A DNA stretch of 64,000 nucleotides from Lepeophtheirus salmonis (GCF_016086655.4 NC_052136.2:3906001-3970000); one strand, 5' to 3'; positions 35,325 through 46,655 are shown, numbered from the stretch's first letter. A program made the numbers and translations. The notes: generated by a model from the sequence alone, not told the origin.

Positions 35325-36325
35325 TATACATATTTTGTACTTCTCCACGAATAATAATCACCCTCCAAGGATTCGGTTATTTTCAGTGATTTATCGACAT
35401 CTTCGACCACAAGCCTGCCAGTACATAGAGGAGCATTCACTTCCACTACACGAGAACGAAATTGCCCTTTCAGGTTGTAAAAATGTAAAATTATTGATCT
35501 CCATACTCGAGGCATGATAATTCACGACTGAACTTGCCAAGCGCAATAGTCTTCAAAAAGTGGTTGTAGTATATACTGACGCCTTTACATTGCCTTATCG
35601 TATGATCTGATGTGGCCAATAATGACAAAATACACTTTACTCCGAACCTAATAATAATACATTAACAATAACAATGGATATCTATAATCAGTCCAAAAAA
35701 AAATTGTACAAGTTTAAACATTCAATAGGGCCTTTCAGAACATATTAATTTGACTATAGTCTATTCCACACGTTATCAGTGACATAAAGAAGTATTCAAT
35801 GCAAATATTAAGTATTATTTTATTCTTAAATTTATTTTATTGAGTTCAATGAAGATGTATTGAATATTAGTTCGTTTTATTTAGTAAAAATATCAACTTT
35901 GAAACCCAACTATGAAGCAATCTATGACGTCACTAAATTAAATGGGGAATTGAATAATAACAATTCTCTAAAGGAAAAATAAGATTATTTTTTCGGTAAA
36001 TATATTTATTCTATGTCATCAGAATAATAATCATAAAAAAAGGTTTGTTGGTTTTTTGGTGAAGACATTCATAACAAGATTGTTATAAATCAATTATCTC
36101 TCCCTTTCTATCCATAACAATTCTACAAATATATTTTAATAGATGAATACTTCCTAGAGGTTAGAAGGCAATTGGACGAACATACATCAAGTTTGTACAA
36201 ACGATATCTGGCAATGGAGGATTAGAAAAAGAATTTTATAGGAAATAGGTTTCAAGTCTCAAGAGCTCATGGAAGATATAATGATAGTTTCTATCCTCAA
36301 ACCAACCAACTCCAGTCTCCAACAT
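35325..36325. other. AT-rich stretch between family gamma copies
   Basis: No coding frame of interest. A 60-codon frame on each strand at 35300-35517 overlaps itself and matches nothing. Confidence 0.4.
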
Positions 36326-36329
36326 AGTA

Positions 36330-36830
36330 CTGAACCTGGCCTACACCTTCATGATGAACTCCTGAAAAGAGTAACCAGTTTTATGTCTGTGTTTATTGGA
36401 CTCTCTCTCTCCAAGACGCCCAAAACATAGAAGTACAAAGGGTTCAGATCCGGCGAGATAGGAGGTTGCATGTCCATTCATTTTGATCGTGTATTCAATT
36501 AATTTAATAACAGCTATTAGCCCAAAACGATCATGAATCTTCCTTTCAGGTCTTCCCAACCCATCAGATCCATTAAAAGCCTTGGAAAGCCGTAAACAGT
36601 TGATTTTAGGAGCTTCTTAAATTCAATAACCTCCGGGCGTGCAGCCAGCACGGAGGAACACAATTATGACTGCACAGCGTTCATATTGGAAAAATATATC
36701 AAGGATTTTTGTCAGTTACATTTGATGGGCACACTTTTATAAACATAGATCTCAGGGTTACTAAGATATTGAGGTCTATAGTCAAGGCATCAATGCGTGT
36801 TAAGGTGAATAATTAATTAACACTCGATTG
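36330..36830 (-). mobile_element. Mariner family gamma, internally deleted copy (M4)
   Basis: Inverted relative to M1-M3. From the right, the 5' untranslated part (ATTGAGGTCTATAG side, inverse of GACCTCAATATCTTAGTAAC) leads to a reduced helix-turn-helix frame, then SDGLGRPERKIHDRFG. After the same short linker as in M3 (inverse of AATTGAATACACGATCAAAA) it enters PPISPDLNPLYFYVLG and ERESNKHRHKTGY, the third-aspartate region, where the aspartate of PLDYY is Tyr. It ends with a stop after FIMKV near 36341. The deletion junction agrees with M3 in position and flanking sequence. Confidence 0.8.
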
Positions 36831-37670
36831 AGGAATTCGTTAATATTTGATGTTTTTTTATTTTTTTTTTAAACTTTAAATCCAAGTCCAAAGTATCTTG
36901 ACAATTTGAGTCACCCTCCTAAAAAATTATCTTCCCCTACGTTTATTGACTCCGCAATAACAAAAAGGTTGGGAATTTGTAGACTACAAAACAAAGAAGA
37001 AATGACCAACTATACAGTGTGCTTAAGTAAATCATACCATTTATGATTATCAGATTAAAATCAACTTCAACAAGAATAGCATGCTACAAATATCAAGAGG
37101 ATTTAATTATTATAATTATACCTTCTAATCGTCAGTCTGTCTGGGGTTGAAGGTTTTGGACACCTTGACGACGTAGTCGTTTTCATTTTCCCTAGTTTTA
37201 CCGCTTTATGCAGTTATGACTAAATTAAGTATTTCTCTTTTTCCTGATTTTTATTCAAGATTTGCCATTTTTGTAATACTCAACTCAATGGAGCATCATA
37301 TATTCTAACTTTTTTATAAACAAGGAAAAGTAATTGCAAAAGACATGTTGGCGCTCAGGACTGATATATGCACAAAGGTAATTTATTACGTATTCTGTAA
37401 AATAATACGAGCTGCAATATATACAATATGTTAGGTTACATTTGTCATTCAAAAAATGCAAGCATTCGTTAAAAAGAATAATGCAAGAATATGTAACTAA
37501 TACGTAGCTTATCATACTATTAAATGACGGTGTGAGTCACAATCAGGTCATAAGAGTGTTTGTTTGCTTGTTTTTTAAATATTAATTATATGTCCTGTGC
37601 ACAAAAGAACATTGATTTATGTAGATGCATCGCATGCTTTTTTTCTACTTATAGTTAGGGTAAGAGTAAA
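36831..37670. other. AT-rich stretch, nothing recognised
   Basis: No gene or repeat seen. The 76-codon antisense frame at 37285-37515 has AT-driven composition. Confidence 0.4.
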
Positions 37671-37673
37671 TAC

Positions 37674-38202
37674 TGGGGCGTCCGTAGGATTATATATAAA
37701 GAAAAAAAAATTGGGGGGGGTGGAGGGGGGTTGGTGTTGTATTGAAAATTCAAAAATTTTTGAAAATCCACGGAGTTACTTGTTTTTGTGAAATTTTTTG
37801 AAAAAAAAAAATATTCTAAATGAAATTTCAAATATTTAATTTTTTTGAAAAAATTTCAAAAATCTACGTTGTTCAAATAAATTTAATTTTTTTTTGAAAA
37901 AAATTTCAAAAATGAAATTATTATATATTCAATTTTTTGAAAAAAAACTTTAAATATACAATGTTTTGGTATAAAATTTCCAAACTGCATAGTTATTTAC
38001 AAAAAAAAAAAAATTTTGACTAAACAAATCTAGAATCCACAGTTGTTCAAAAAAAAATGTAATTTTTTGAAAAAAAGTTTCTTAAATTATATTTATTATT
38101 TTTTTTTTTTTTTTCAAAAACCCATAGCAATTTATTGAAAATTACATTTTTTGAAGATTTGGATATTGGGCGGGGGCTACAACCCTGTGCGGACCCCCCT
38201 GA
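37674..38202. mobile_element. hAT-like non-autonomous element, tandem member 1
   Basis: Left end CTGGGGCGTCCGTAGGATTA with ATATATAAAG, then a G-run; right end inverse CAGGGGGGTCCGCACAGGG. The ends match the pattern CAGGGGCGTCCGCAxGATTA of the family. The interior is AAATTT filler: TTTTTGAAAAAAATTTC alternating with AAAAATCCATAGCTATT-like phrases at about 30-base spacing. No transposase. Directly followed by a second element in the same direction. Confidence 0.65.
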
Positions 38203-38235
38203 TATATAATATTGTATAGAGTACACTTGAGTAGA

Positions 38236-38855
38236 AAACAGTCTGCAGGGTTATATATAAAGAAAAAAATTGAGTGGGAGGGGAAGGGTGGTGGGGAATT
38301 AGTTTTTCTGAACTTTTTTGAAAAAATAAAAAAAATACATTTTTTCGAAAAAAATTTAGAAAAAAACCAGTGGCCACTCACAAAAAAAATTCAAAAATAG
38401 AAAATAAAATTTTAAGCATATTTCAAAAATCCATAGCTATTCACAAAAACATTGATTTTTTTAGAAAAAAGTTCCAAAAATCCACTAATGTTAAAAAAAA
38501 TTACAAAAATTCACAACTGTTCAAAAAATCTCAATTTAAAAAAAAAATATATACTATATGAAATTTCAAATATTTAAATTTTTTGAAAAAATTTCAAAAA
38601 TCTAAATAGTTCAGATAAATGTATATTTTCTAGCAAAAAATTTCAAAAATGAAATTATTATATGTATATTCAATTTTTTGAAAAAAAACACTTTAAATAT
38701 AGAATGTTTTGGAATAAAATTCCAAAAAGTTCATAGTTATTTACAAAAAAAAATCGAAAATACACAACTGTTAACAAAAAAAATTAATTTTTGAAGATTT
38801 GTATATTTCCGAGGAGGGGGGTACAACCCCTCTAGTCCACCCCCTGTTGAGGCCT
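38236..38855. mobile_element. hAT-like non-autonomous element, tandem member 2
   Basis: Left part CTGCAGGGTTATATATAAAG with a G-rich run, right part GGGTACAACCCCTCTAGTCC then ACCCCCTG, parallel to the right end of member 1 (CTACAACCCTGTGCGGACC). The interior filler repeats phrases of member 1 almost in register (AAATTTCAAATATTTAA, TATTCAATTTTTTGAAAAAA, then AATGTTTTGG), so the two are probably a duplication of one element. Open frames at 38142-38561 are products of the A/T filler. Confidence 0.65.
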
Positions 38856-38859
38856 GTAG

Positions 38860-40095
38860 AAAACCGTAGAATCCACATAATCTGTATTAATAAAGCAAAG
38901 TTCTTCTGGATTGATGATTGGCTTGAAAAACAGTCATTTTTGATCTAAGAAATAACTATGAATTCATATTAATGAAATCTTGTAGCCGTTTTGCATGTGG
39001 CATAGAGCATGTATGTGTTCAAACAGTAAGGTGACTTTTCAAATTTTGCAGCCAACAATATTTAGTACATTGTTAGTACATTCGAAAAAGTACATATATT
39101 TGTTGTTTAAAGCTATATAATATATTAAGTTTATTTGGGACCGGTCTTTAAGACTTTCGGATTGATTAATAAAATATGAAATGAAGTTAAATGACGTCAT
39201 CAAGGACCGAACTTTATCAGTTTTAAGACTGATATGCAGGACTGAACTGGACTTGACTGATACTGAAAAGGACGTGACTACAGTCTTCAGTCCTAAATAA
39301 AGATCGAAACAGAACTATGCCTCAATCCCTCACTTTCATGAAGGATATAAATTATTCGGTGTACCTGACTTGATATTATGACTAATCCTTCGGGATAGGA
39401 ATATTCATTAATTTAAATAATATTTGTTTCATTTAGTATTTATACACAGAGACATAATGCTTATAAAAGGTAATTATTATTCTAGAGTAATGTGGGGGAT
39501 TTAATGTACCTTTATGAATACATATTTCACATTCTAGAGACTACTTTAAGCCTGCCTATCATTCCTCAATGTGAATATTTCCAAATAAGTATGTATAATA
39601 TATAATCCATTCCTTTCATTTCTTTGAAAAAATAATTTTGAATGCATTGTGACACAGTTAATGGATTAAACTTGCTTGTACATGGATACGAGTAAATTAT
39701 ATATTTATTTCTATTATCAAAATAAAATAATTAATTTCAGTATACGTAATATACATTGATAGATCTGGTGGTTAACCATATCATATTGAGATCGAGTAGA
39801 TAATAATCAGGTTAATTGATTATAGGTATAATTATTTACTGGGTGAGTCCTTAGTCGAAGAACACTTTTAAGTATGAAGTAATGGCTTTATGGAGGGTTG
39901 AGAGTCATCAATATAAAATATTTGAAAATATTATGACTATATTTATGATAAAAAAAAAGTTTGCTCAAAAATAAAAAGTAAAGCCACCATTTTAAAATAG
40001 CGGATCTACAAGAATGAGAGCGTCCGCTTTTATTAGCTAAACACTGAAATGTATATATTTTAAACACTTTTGCGTCTCTAGGTCACTGTTTATAA
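38860..40095. other. AT-rich stretch with a GGACTGA-type repeat fragment
   Basis: At 39130-39320 words such as GGACTGAACTGG and GGACTTGACTG resemble the 24.2 kb repeat. Otherwise nothing recognised. Confidence 0.35.
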
Positions 40096-40099
40096 TATA

Positions 40100-40440
40100 A
40101 AATAATGATTAACGACTGTAGCAACGTGACTTGAGCCAATGTCTAGGAAATCTCCATTTCTTCGATGCGAGAGCTTTGTTACGTACGGCAATTCTAAGAT
40201 ATCTTAAAATCTTCGAATTACAATAAGAAACCAAGAAGGAAGTTTGTATCCAGTGATGCCACTCACGCGTTACTTGGTAATGAGTTAATCTAATCCAACT
40301 ACTTTTGTTGCAGTAGCGAGTAATCTAACGGGCTACTGTTTCCAAGGAAGTAGCCAGATTAAAGTTACTTACCAGTGTATGGCTCGTTACTATTTTTGTC
40401 ATTTTGTTTCGAAAGTAACCTCCTCAAGAAATTCTAACAC
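40100..40440 (+). repeat. Direct repeat with AACGCGTTACT-type core, copy 1
   Basis: Colinear with 43429-43748: TCTAGGAAATCTCCATTTCT, GAGAGCTTTGTTACGTACG, TCTAAGATATCTTAAAATC, AAGAAGGAAGTTTGT, CAGTGATG, ACGCGTTACTTGGTAATG, GAGTAATCTAACGGGCTACT and ATTTTGTTTCGAAAGTAACC. The part from CAGTGATG on resembles a widespread class of hAT-derived repeats with GTAACGCGTTAC cores (from memory). Confidence 0.75.
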
Positions 40441-40509
40441 CGAGAATCGAAATATTATAGAAATAATCCGAATAATTGTTTAAAAGAACATCAAAACTAC
40501 ACGCATCTA

Positions 40510-41487
40510 AAGGGCTTTTCATTAACAGCGCTCACACTTTTTTTTTAAATAAAACGAAAACGGTTTAAGATATCGACGATTTCTTTATTTGCCGTTAAAA
40601 CAGATTCAAGTTAATTTATGAATGAAATTCGATGTTGTTTGAATGACCAGCACGTGCACGTTTTACGAAGTCCAATCGTTGAACCCAATTTTCGACTACT
40701 TTTCCGCATAAATTGGGTGAAACTACAGCAATTTCGCGTTGAATATTTGTTCTGAGCTCTTCTAACGTCGACGGATTATTGGTGTAGACCAGGGCTTTCA
40801 CGTGACCCCAAAGAAAATAGTCTAGAGGCGTTAAATCGCACGAGCGAGGCGGCCAATTGACTGGTTCATTCCCGGAGATAAGACGCTCACCAAACTTACT
40901 CTTCAATAAATTGATTGTAACATTTGCTGTGTGTGAAGTGGCACCATCTTGTTGAAACCACATATCGTCCAAGTCCATATCTTCCTATTCAGGCCAAAAA
41001 AAAAATCGGTTATCATGGCGCGCTAACAATTTCCATTCACAGTAACGTGGCGATTGACATCGTCGACGAAAAAGTACGGCCCAATGACACCGCCAGCATG
41101 CAATCCACACCAAACAGTAATTTTTTGGGGATGTAATGGCGCCATCAATATTTTTTACACTTTGTGCATTTCTTTGTCTCACTGGCACAGGAAAATTATG
41201 TAGCGTGTATGTGGACTCAAATTTTTTCACCAAACGTTGAATTGTTGATTTTGCAGGTCGATTACGTTGACTATAAATTGGTGTTAACGCTCTTAAAGTT
41301 TTGGATCAAAGACTCACCCCTTTTGTAATATATTTTAATAATTTGCAAGCGTTGCTCGAGTGTGTACTGCTTCATGATAAAACTACAATTATTTCTGAGC
41401 ACAGTTGTTAAAGTAACAATAACAAATATGACGTTGTTTTTGAAACCTATCAACGTAAAGTGTGAGCGTCCCTATTGAAAAACCCTC
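40510..41487 (-). mobile_element. Mariner-like element with TIRs, internally deleted
   Basis: Ends: left AGGGCTTTTCATTAACAGCG then CTCACACTTT; right end inverse AGAGGGTTTTTCAATAGGGA then CGCTCACACTTT, with TA at 40508-40509 and after 41487. The transposase runs leftwards. MKQYTLEQRLQIIKIYY (41320-41373) is its start, followed after a frameshift by RPAKSTIQRLVKKF. From about codon 70 the frame jumps to a shifted KITVWCGL..GGVIGPYFF block, so the second half of the DNA-binding part and the first aspartate are gone. The last part is open for 120 codons (40616-40978): WFQQDGATSHTANVTI (second aspartate), NWPPRSCDLTPLDYFLWG (third aspartate) and a full C-terminus. About 980 bp against ~1.3 kb expected. 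Confidence 0.9.
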
Positions 41488-41589
41488 TATAATTAGGACC
41501 CAAAATCCTTCTTTGCATAAAAAACAACCTCAAATCCATGGTCCATTGGTTAATATTTGAATCGAGTCATTATATATATATATATATCA

Positions 41590-41840
41590 AATAATACAAC
41601 TTTTACAAATGTGTGATACGTCAACATAAAAACAATCTTTAACAAAAATCAACGGGAAAAAAAATTCCATACTTTTTTTACTTCACATATACATGCAGCC
41701 CAATAATATCTTGAATTATTAATCTAATTTGTGCGAATAGTTAATATACCCAAGAACTATAGTTATCGTCTCAAACCCTTATTTGATTTAAGAGACTTAT
41801 TTTGTAAAGCCCCTTTCGAATAAAATTTATCAATTCTTAT
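41590..41840 (+). repeat. Direct repeat flanking a hAT-like element, copy 1
   Basis: Its clearest part, 41730-41835, matches 42640-42760: AGTTAATATACCC, AACTATAG, TTATTTGATTTAAGA, GACTTATxTTxxxxAGCCCC and TTTCxAATAAAATxTATC. The hAT-like element at 41875-42375 lies between the two copies. Confidence 0.6.
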
Positions 41841-41874
41841 TCTTTAATGTAATTATCAGTTTTTGCTACTTTAA

Positions 41875-42375
41875 CAGGGGCGTCCACAGGGCGGTGAGCT
41901 GAAGGGGCCGTTGTCCACCTCCCAAATTAAGGAATTTTTGCTTTTTACTAGAAAATGCACAATTACAAATTTAATTTTTGAATTTTCTTTTCAAAAATTT
42001 AATATTCTTTGAACAACTCTTGGTTTTTGAATTTTTTTTCAAAAAACTTAATATTTTGATTGTTTGGGAATAGCTTCTGATTTTTCAAATTTCTTTCGAA
42101 AAAAGTTATGGTTTGATTTTTTTTTTTTTTAAATACAATATATGTAATTAATTTTTTTTTTAGAAACATTAGTATTTGATTTTTTTGGGAATAGTTTTAG
42201 ATTTTTCAATTTATTTTGAAAAAAAAAAATGTTTGAAATTTTTTTCAAAAGGTTAATTTTTAGAAATTTTTTTCCAAAAAAATTTAATATTTGGTTTTTT
42301 TTGCTAACAAAATCCAAAAACCATGCCGCCATCCCCACCAAAAAAACATATATATATAATCTTGCGGACCCCCTG
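41875..42375. mobile_element. hAT-like non-autonomous element, best-defined copy
   Basis: Left terminus CAGGGGCGTCCACAGGG, right terminus inverse CAGGGGGTCCGCAAGAT, i.e. imperfect TIRs of about 17 bases. The 501 bp interior is A/T filler with periodic AATATTxxGATTxTTTTGGGA and ATAGxTTxTGATTTTTxAA phrases and no transposase. No exact 8 bp target duplication was found (flanks TACTTTAA and ATAAAGGC). The antisense 87-codon frame at 42129 is filler. Confidence 0.7.
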
Positions 42376-42509
42376 ATAAAGGCAATTATCACACTTACAG
42401 AGTAACTAATAATAATTATTTCTTCATTAAAAATTTCAATTAGTCCTCAAAAAATAACAATAGACACTCATTTTTAACATTTAGCCATAGTTTTTTACAT
42501 ATTATTAAA

Positions 42510-42770
42510 TATTTTTATTAATATAACTTTTAAAATGTGCCACTTGTCAAAATAAGAGCAAATACAGACAAGGAGTACATTCCAATTTATTATTTACTAG
42601 CCAATATGTAATTGACATATTTGTGTCAATTATAGGCTATGAAAATAAATTTCTGGAATTAGTTAATATACCCTTAAATATTAACTATAGTATAGAATCA
42701 TTATTTGATTTAAGACACTTATATTAGCCCCGATATGGTATTTCAAATAAAATATATCTATATCTAATTA
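42510..42770 (+). repeat. Direct repeat flanking a hAT-like element, copy 2
   Basis: Partner of 41590-41840. The end reads GCCCCGATATGGTATTTCAAATAAAAT; a similar GATATGGCATTTCAAATAGA stands at 5886-5905 near a mariner 3' end. Confidence 0.55.
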
Positions 42771-42774
42771 TTTC

Positions 42775-43425
42775 ATTGTGACTATGGTTGCGGAGCCCAT
42801 ATCAAGAGTCGCTAAATTTGTACTGACACCAACTAAAAAAATTATTATAATTTTTGAAAATAAAACTTGATTATAATCTAAGGCTAACATTGACTGTTCG
42901 TAAAGTGTTTTTTTTTTTTAAATGATTATAAATTTTAGGGTTAAATTACTACTAATTTATGAGACTTGAAAGCTTACTCATATATAAATTTACTTTACAA
43001 ATTCAAACGTGCTTTCATAGCCAATAGTATACAATCACAATTCCTGAGCATCTCTAAAGTTTTAACGATTATGTGTGGGTAGAGCATAGCCACTATCCAT
43101 GCTAGTTCATTACTAAGTCTAGTGAATATTCAATGTCATCAATCTATATTTATATCCTCTAGACTCAAATGATTCAATGTTATTTTTATAGGCTAAAAAT
43201 ATATCATTAAAAAAATGTGTGTTAGAGTCGGGTTCGGGCATTTTATTTACCGAGTCCAAAGCCGTGATTGTTACAATGGATTTTGTCTAAATTAGTGTAA
43301 TTTGCAACATACCCAAGAGGCTAATAAAAATAAAATGCCGATAGAAAGTTATATAAATATTATCATTCTAGCTTGTTTTTGTGTTGAAAGCGCCCTTTAC
43401 AAAGTTCAATTTCCATATAACGTTG
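42775..43425. other. AT-rich stretch, nothing recognised
   Basis: No gene or clear repeat. Confidence 0.35.
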
Positions 43426-43428
43426 TAT

Positions 43429-43985
43429 AACGACTTAAGCAACGTGAATGGGAAGACAACGTCTAGAAAATATCCATTGTTTCGATGCAAGAGCTTTGTT
43501 ACGTACGACAAGTCTAAGATATCTTAAAATCCGCGAATTACAATAAGAGGCCAAGAAGGAAGTTTGTGATCAGTGATGTCACTAACGCGTTAATTAGTAA
43601 TGCGTTACTCTAATCCGACTACATTTTCGCAATAGCAAGTAATCTAACGCGCTACTAGTTCCAAAGGAGTAGTCTGGTGAATGTTACTTACCAGTTCATG
43701 CTGCGACACTATTTTGGTCATCATGTTTCGAAAGTATCCTCTCCCGTTTGAATAGTCTAATAACACTTAGACCATTAACCATTAGAGGGCTGCATAACGT
43801 ACCTGTTTCTATGACATGCGGTGCATACACCACACCACTCTGCGGGGGTCAGCTGCTGAGAGTAACTTGTAGTCCAAGTTAGTACTTTGAAAATTAAATA
43901 GTCAATAAAGTAACTAAGTAATCAGCGGGCGAACTACTTTTTCCATAATATGACCTCTTCAATAAAAAGTTTGCAGAGCCTTGCC
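43429..43985 (+). repeat. Direct repeat with AACGCGTTA-type core, copy 2 (longer)
   Basis: First ~320 bases match 40100-40440. It continues with a G+C richer insert (43760-43860) and a second set of core-like words (AAAGTAACTAAGTAATCAGC, 43917), ending near GCAGAGCCTTG (43978-43987). If CAGTGATGTCACTAACGCG (about 43575) is the left terminus, the right end inverse CAAGGCTCTGCAAAC would be hAT-like, but the flanks show no duplication. Confidence 0.6.
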
Positions 43986-43989
43986 CTAG

Positions 43990-44600
43990 TCCCAAAGAGA
44001 GATTGGACTGATATTTTATTTATTTTTAATAGAAGGGAATGAGCAAAAAATTTCGCAATATGTACAGTTACTTTGAATATCCTATGAATGGGTGGGTATG
44101 ATTGCAATTCGGAGTGAATGCTGCAGATAATTTGAGGAGGGGGGGAAATGAAATCATTTTCAAGGTTTTCAAATGAAAGTAAAACTTATCTTCTTTTTCT
44201 CATTTTCTTCTTTATAACCAACATACAATAATGGTAATAATAACCCCAAGAATGAAGGAAGGAAAGTAAATTTCCTTTTCATTTGAAGGTCAAGACGATG
44301 AAGAAGCAGCAGTGGTAGCGGTGAGGATAAAGGTGAAAATATATATTATTCTTTAGATGAAAGTTTTAAAAGTCTACGGCGACTTCCAATACATACAAAA
44401 ACCTGTTTTGTACCATGGTAATCATTCGTGATTACTTACATTGATGAACATTAGACTGTTCCGTTTTTGGGCTCATATTTTTAACCCTCTCAACACGTTG
44501 ACTTTTTCTGCTGCGAGCAATCAAAAATAACTTTGAGAATGGTTAATGCCTTTCTGGCAATTTTTGGTAGAGTAAATGTTCTGGGTTTTTTTTGTGTTTT
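43990..44600. other. AT-rich stretch, nothing recognised
   Basis: No gene seen. Confidence 0.35.
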
Positions 44601-44604
44601 TATT

Positions 44605-44840
44605 CTTTTTTTATTATTATTAGTTTTAATTGGTTAGATGGAGTTGCACTGATTAAGTATAATTAAACATAAAAAATATTACAATTACTCCAACTAACCT
44701 AGGAATCTTGTGGAAGTCCATATTTATTAAGTATATTTATTTCTCTATAAATCACCTGGGCGCGAACCTAAGTACATTGAGTTCCATAGAATAGTTTATC
44801 ACGAGAACGTTGTCCATTTAACTACAATGTTCCAATAAAT
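44605..44840 (+). repeat. Dispersed repeat R2
   Basis: Second copy of the repeat at 16855-17080: TAATTGGTTAGATGGAGTTG, ATTAAGTATAA, TAGGAATCTTGTG, TTAAGTATATTTATTTCTCT, TACATTGAGTTCCATAGAAT and GTTGTCCATTTAACTACAAT. Confidence 0.65.
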
Positions 44841-44879
44841 GTATTTTTTATTTAGAAAAACATGGATTTAAGGTCGAAA

Positions 44880-45175
44880 TTGGTCTATTTTAACACCGCC
44901 CGTTTTTGGAATTGTTTTTCATAAATATACAACCAGAAGAGGACAATTCAAAGTCTCCTTTTACGTCCCTCATGATGGTCCGAGTAGCCATGGAGAAGTT
45001 GTAGGCTAGGCAATTCATAGATTTTGTGGGGGTTTCCTTGATCTTATTCTCCAAGCTGTACAGGAACTCTGGATCCCTCTTTAAATTGTGGTCTCCCCTT
45101 CCTGCTTTCTTGAAGAAGTTTTCTCCATGTTTGCCACCTTGAAAACCAGGCTCCATACAATGTCCATAATCCTCG
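44880..45175 (-). pseudogene. Mariner relic, DNA-binding part only
   Basis: An 88-codon open frame. Its middle reads AGRGDHNLKRDPEFLYSLEN, KIKETPTKSMNCLAYNFSM and ATRTIMRDVKGDFELSSS, which fits the mariner linker RSGSxxxRxPEFLxxLxxxIxxDP and the second helix-turn-helix (TKSMxxLAxxxxVxxxTIxRAVKEDL). The first helix-turn-helix and the whole catalytic domain are missing, and the C-terminal residues are already out of the family. It is open, so fairly recent, but a fragment. Confidence 0.8.
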
Positions 45176-45454
45176 CCACTTCTAATTCCTAATCTGGGAC
45201 ATCTAAGATACTCTGCCTTTTGGTTTTTCTCACTTATAATGAGGAGTAAGACGAAAAGCTTATAATAATTTGTTAAAGCACTAGAGATGGCTCAACTAGA
45301 ATGACAAAAAAAATCTCTAAACCTTCCTTCATTAATGAGAAAATTAACATTAATTAACAGTCCACAGTTTGCAGCCTCCCCTGTACATACGAGCTATCAA
45401 TGATAAATATGAAACCGGATTGATCATAAAAGACAAAGAGGGACCGTGAGGATT

Positions 45455-45690
45455 TGTTGCAGTTATAATTTTAGTTCCTGGTTGGACTTAAAGTAGAATG
45501 AAGGATCTAAATCGATATCATTCTTACTTACTTTTTATCCTTGTTTACTTCCTTGTCCCTCTCCTCCCTCGTTACAGCTGATTGTAGCTGATCTAATTAA
45601 ACGAAAGGACACCTAAGCTACTTTCCTCCGAAACATTCGTCAAACAATCAGGATTGCCACGCTGATTTTCGATTTATCTTGATAATATGT
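45455..45690 (+). repeat. Dispersed repeat R1
   Basis: Blocks: TAAAGTAGAATGAAGGATC, CCTTGTTTACTTCC, CAGCTGATTGTAGCTGATCT, AATTAAACGAAAGGACA, CTAAGCTACTTTCCTCCGAA, ACATTCGTCAAACAATCAGG. It ends 130 bases before mariner copy C. Confidence 0.65.
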
Positions 45691-45820
45691 TGCATAAACC
45701 ATATTTGTACAACTTATAATAAATCAAGATAGTAGATAAAATCAGTACGCAGATTGATACCCAAAAAATAATTCTACCTATATCACGGCTCACTTTTGGA
45801 AATAAACAAAGATTTAGTTA

Positions 45821-46462
45821 CCGGATGGGTGGTCCATTGAAATCTGAACACTTACTAATTCAATAATTAATTAAGATTGAGAGAATGAAATTTATTAATC
45901 TTTTGGTATATTAAAGTAAAACAATGAGTTACAAAACAAAACAGATCTGAGCTCTTTGGCTCAAGTCCAAGTCCAGAAAATGACGCTTGAACGTGATCAA
46001 CGAATTTCTATTCGCGTTGTCCTAGCAGTTGGGCGTGTCCAGGACCACCGTCTACGCCGTCAGTAAGTACAAAACGTTGGAGAAGAAGAACTCTTTGAAC
46101 TCTTTTTTACACTTCCCCCCTCGCAGCTTTGATGCCAACCCCTCGACTACATCTTTTGTGTGCATGACGAGGGGAATACCTGCAGTGTTTGTCATCCAAA
46201 AACAGACCCCTCAAAGCCACTGTCACCCAGCACTGGAACGTCATGTCAGAGGACTTCATCTGCAGCAGTGTGTGCCAGGCATTTCGCCACCGCTTGGTAG
46301 CCATCATTTTCGCTAAAGGCGGCTACGTTTATGATTAACAGAGCTGAGACACATATATATATTTATAGTATTAATTTTGTTGATGTTATATTGCTAATTA
46401 ATAAATTATTTCTTGTAGAAGTTTAAAAATTCAAAGTGTTCATATTTTAATGGAAAAATCGC
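45821..46462 (+). mobile_element. Mariner family alpha, copy C (deletion derivative)
   Basis: TA at 45819-45820 and 46463-46464. Left end CCGGATGGGTGGTCCATTGA, right end carries TTTTAATGG with a decayed tip. The frame at 46029-46316 starts in the first helix-turn-helix (VSRTTVYAVSKYKTLEKK) and jumps after about 20 codons to FLHFPPRS and then a frameshifted DANPLDY-like stretch, ending near the closing AFRHRLVAIIFAKGGY (46265-46325). The deletion therefore starts earlier than in copies B, D and F but ends at the same place just before the third aspartate. 642 bp. Confidence 0.88.
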
Positions 46463-46544
46463 TATGATATTTTTTTTAGTGCTGTTTCAATTAATTTGCA
46501 CCAATTGACTCTTGTATGAATTCATACAACAAGAGAACTGATAC

Positions 46545-46655
46545 TATGTTTTTGTTTTGCAATGTAACAATCGTGAGTTATAGTCCACTAAAGACATCTA
46601 TCGAAAAACTCACATAACTTTTTGCTTAACCTAATATTAAAACCGAAAACATAGG
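46545..46655 (+). repeat. Direct repeat pair, copy 1
   Basis: ATGTAACAATCGTGAGTTAT, then CTCACTAAAGACATCT-like and ACTTTTTGCTTAACCTAAT. Partner at 47178-47265, 620 bases on. The spacing and direction suit terminal repeats of a decayed element, or a duplication. Confidence 0.6.

Noticed and set aside
38142..38561. Several overlapping open frames on both strands, rich in Lys, Phe and Asn
   Set aside because: They come from the A/T filler of a hAT-like element. Composition explains them and none has a motif.
41571..41587. (AT)n and other microsatellites, poly-C at 12483, CA-run at 25606, GA-run at 59760
   Set aside because: Ordinary simple repeats in AT-rich DNA; not informative alone.
42129..42392. 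87-codon antisense frame
   Set aside because: Product of A/T filler inside the hAT-like element at 41875-42375.
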